Positions 4,789 through 6,071 of a stretch of DNA of 6,071 bases are shown one piece after another. The translations under genes and the position numbers were made by a program. Source of the DNA: Zoogloeaceae bacterium (GTDB lineage: Bacteria; Pseudomonadota; Gammaproteobacteria; Burkholderiales; Rhodocyclaceae); assembly GCA_031281985.1 (NCBI GenBank), contig JAITEO010000011.1, positions 1 through 6,071 of the forward strand, read 5' to 3'. How positions within the stretch are numbered: the first letter of the stretch is position 1; every line of letters starts with the position of its first letter. The notes under the pieces were generated by a model, which made no database searches, was not told the origin of the DNA, and saw only the letters and a list, made by a program, of their open reading frames with translations.

Positions 4789-6071
4789 GGGAATTTCGCA
4801 ACAAGAAAAGAGAAAGAGGCCGCGGCGGCGGGCGTTTTGTCGTTGTCCCAACCGCCGCCCAGCGCCTTGTAGAGCGCAATCAGCGCCAGCAGGGTATCGC
4901 TTTCTGCGCCAATCCGGTTTTCCTCGGCGGATAGCAGACTGCGCTGGCTTTCCAGCACGGATTGAAAATCGCTCATCCCGGCCTGGTACATCTGGCGCGA
5001 AAGCGTAGAGGCGTTGCGCGCCGCCTCCAGCGCCCCGGTGTAGAGACCCAGGCGCGCCTGCCCGGTGGCATGGGCGGCAAGCGCGTCCTCCACTTCCCTA
5101 AGGGCGGTGAGGAGGCTTTGTTCATAGTGCACCAAGGCTTCTTCCAGCACGGCGTCCTGCGCGGCGATGCGATTTTTCAGGCGTCCGCCATCGAAGAGAT
5201 TGGCCGTCAGCGCCGCCATCAGCGAACGCACGATGCTCTCGTGGCTACCCAGCGCCGCGCTCGAAATCGCCTGCCAGCCAAAACTGCCGCTCAAGGTCAG
5301 GATGGGAAAACGCTCCGCACCCTGCGCGTAGGCGCGTTCGCGCTCCGCGCGCAGGCTGGCCTCCGCCGCCCGCACGTCCGGCCTGCGCGCCAGCGTGTCG
5401 GCGGGAATGCCAATGGCGATTTTCTCCGGCGGAGTCGGCAGGGGTTGCGGCGCGGCCAGCGTCTCTTCCAGGGAACCGGGCGCAAGCCCCAGCAATACAT
5501 CCAGACGGTACAGGGCGCCCGCGCGCTCGCTCGCCAGAAACGGCAGGCTGGCCTCGGTTTGCGCCAAGAGGATGCGGGCGTTTTCCACGTCCAGCTCGCT
5601 CACCAGTCCGGCCTCGGCGCGCCAGCGGACGATTTCCAGCAACTCCGTCTGGCTTTGCGCGTTCTGCTCGGCGATGGCGTAACGCGCCTGCAAGACGCGA
5701 TAGCCGACATATTCGCGCGCAATTTCCGCCGCCAGCGTCACCTCGGCCAGCGCCAGATTCTCCTCTGCCGCCGCCAGATCCGCGCTGGCCGCCGCGGCGC
5801 TGTGGCGCACGCGTCCGAAAATATCCATTTCCCAACTGGCGTCGAACCCCGCCTGATAGTGCGTATCGTCATCGCTCGATCCCGGCGAACGGCTGGCGCG
5901 CGCAGAAGCGGAAAGAGAAGGCCAATAGTCCGCGCGCGCCAGATTGCGCCGCGCCCGCGCCTGGCGCAGACGCGCCTCGGCCAGTCTGTGGTCTGGCGCG
6001 CTCGCCAACGCGCGCCGGATCAGATCGTCCAGTTGCGGGTCGCCAAACGCCGTCCACCAGCTTGCCAGGGG
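4785..6071 (-). CDS. NodT/OprM-type outer-membrane efflux channel, 5' end missing
   Basis: This is the outer-membrane factor of the pump: a trimeric barrel plus periplasmic tunnel of the TolC/OprM superfamily. The frame stays open through the window edge, giving 428 residues. The visible start reads WWTAFGDPQLDDLI, the conserved beginning of mature NodT-family proteins, so only the signal peptide with its likely lipobox cysteine and a short segment are missing. Counting from the first complete codon, landmarks include SWEMDIFGRVR (about 80-89), ARRPDVRAAEASL (about 228-240), LFDGGRL (about 292-298), DFQSVLESQRSLL (about 368-380) and ALYKALGGGW near the C-terminus. The first and second halves are the usual two related outer-membrane efflux repeats. 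It is the first visible gene of the operon and its TGA overlaps the adaptor's ATG. The operon promoter must lie beyond 6071. An in-frame TTG at 6008 is not the start, because conserved family residues lie upstream of it. Confidence 0.95.
   Translation of the reverse strand, partial: PLASWWTAFGDPQLDDLIRRALASAPDHRLAEARLRQARARRNLARADYWPSLSASARASRSPGSSDDDTHYQAGFDASWEMDIFGRVRHSAAAASADLAAAEENLALAEVTLAAEIAREYVGYRVLQARYAIAEQNAQSQTELLEIVRWRAEAGLVSELDVENARILLAQTEASLPFLASERAGALYRLDVLLGLAPGSLEETLAAPQPLPTPPEKIAIGIPADTLARRPDVRAAEASLRAERERAYAQGAERFPILTLSGSFGWQAISSAALGSHESIVRSLMAALTANLFDGGRLKNRIAAQDAVLEEALVHYEQSLLTALREVEDALAAHATGQARLGLYTGALEAARNASTLSRQMYQAGMSDFQSVLESQRSLLSAEENRIGAESDTLLALIALYKALGGGWDNDKTPAAAASFSFLVAKFP

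Noticed and set aside
3448..4872. Long plus-strand open frame opposite the adaptor
   Set aside because: It is an antisense shadow with His/Arg/Gly-rich composition and no domains. The minus strand holds a complete HlyD-type adaptor.

Overview
The window is GC-rich DNA, probably chromosomal, from a Gram-negative bacterium. The evidence is an outer-membrane efflux channel of the NodT/OprM type next to a periplasmic adaptor and a MacB-type ABC transporter, which needs a double-membrane envelope. Dense coding with stop/start overlaps and Shine-Dalgarno sites fits a proteobacterium-like host, but nothing here fixes the phylum.

Positions 1-34 look like the very end of an upstream plus-strand gene. 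Positions 35-524 are a 490-bp non-coding element with 22-bp terminal inverted repeats (21/22 matching), flanked by a 9-bp direct repeat CACGGTGAA (26-34 and 525-533). This is the signature of a transposed, MITE-like non-autonomous element. Nested inside it is a large imperfect inverted repeat (arms about 86-180 and 290-385). Each arm carries the same three short hairpins in mirrored order.

Just right of the element is a candidate sigma70 promoter (541-569). It is followed by a roughly 120-nt leader with potential hairpins and a plus-strand gene (693-1532). That gene encodes a 279-residue membrane-anchored protein with an ankyrin-like segment and an otherwise unrecognised C-terminal region.

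Positions 1573-6071 hold a minus-strand operon read right to left: outer-membrane factor (5' end cut off by the window edge), MacA/HlyD-type adaptor, MacB-type ATPase, MacB-type permease. The genes overlap or nearly abut (ATGA overlap, 31-bp gap, 2-bp gap). Together they encode a complete tripartite ABC export pump. The ATPase and permease hydrolyse ATP and work at the inner membrane, the adaptor spans the periplasm, and the NodT-type channel opens the outer membrane. The substrate cannot be read from the sequence. The operon converges on the ankyrin-like gene with only 40 bp between stop codons. The operon is ordinary; the nested repeat element at the left is the most unusual part of the window.
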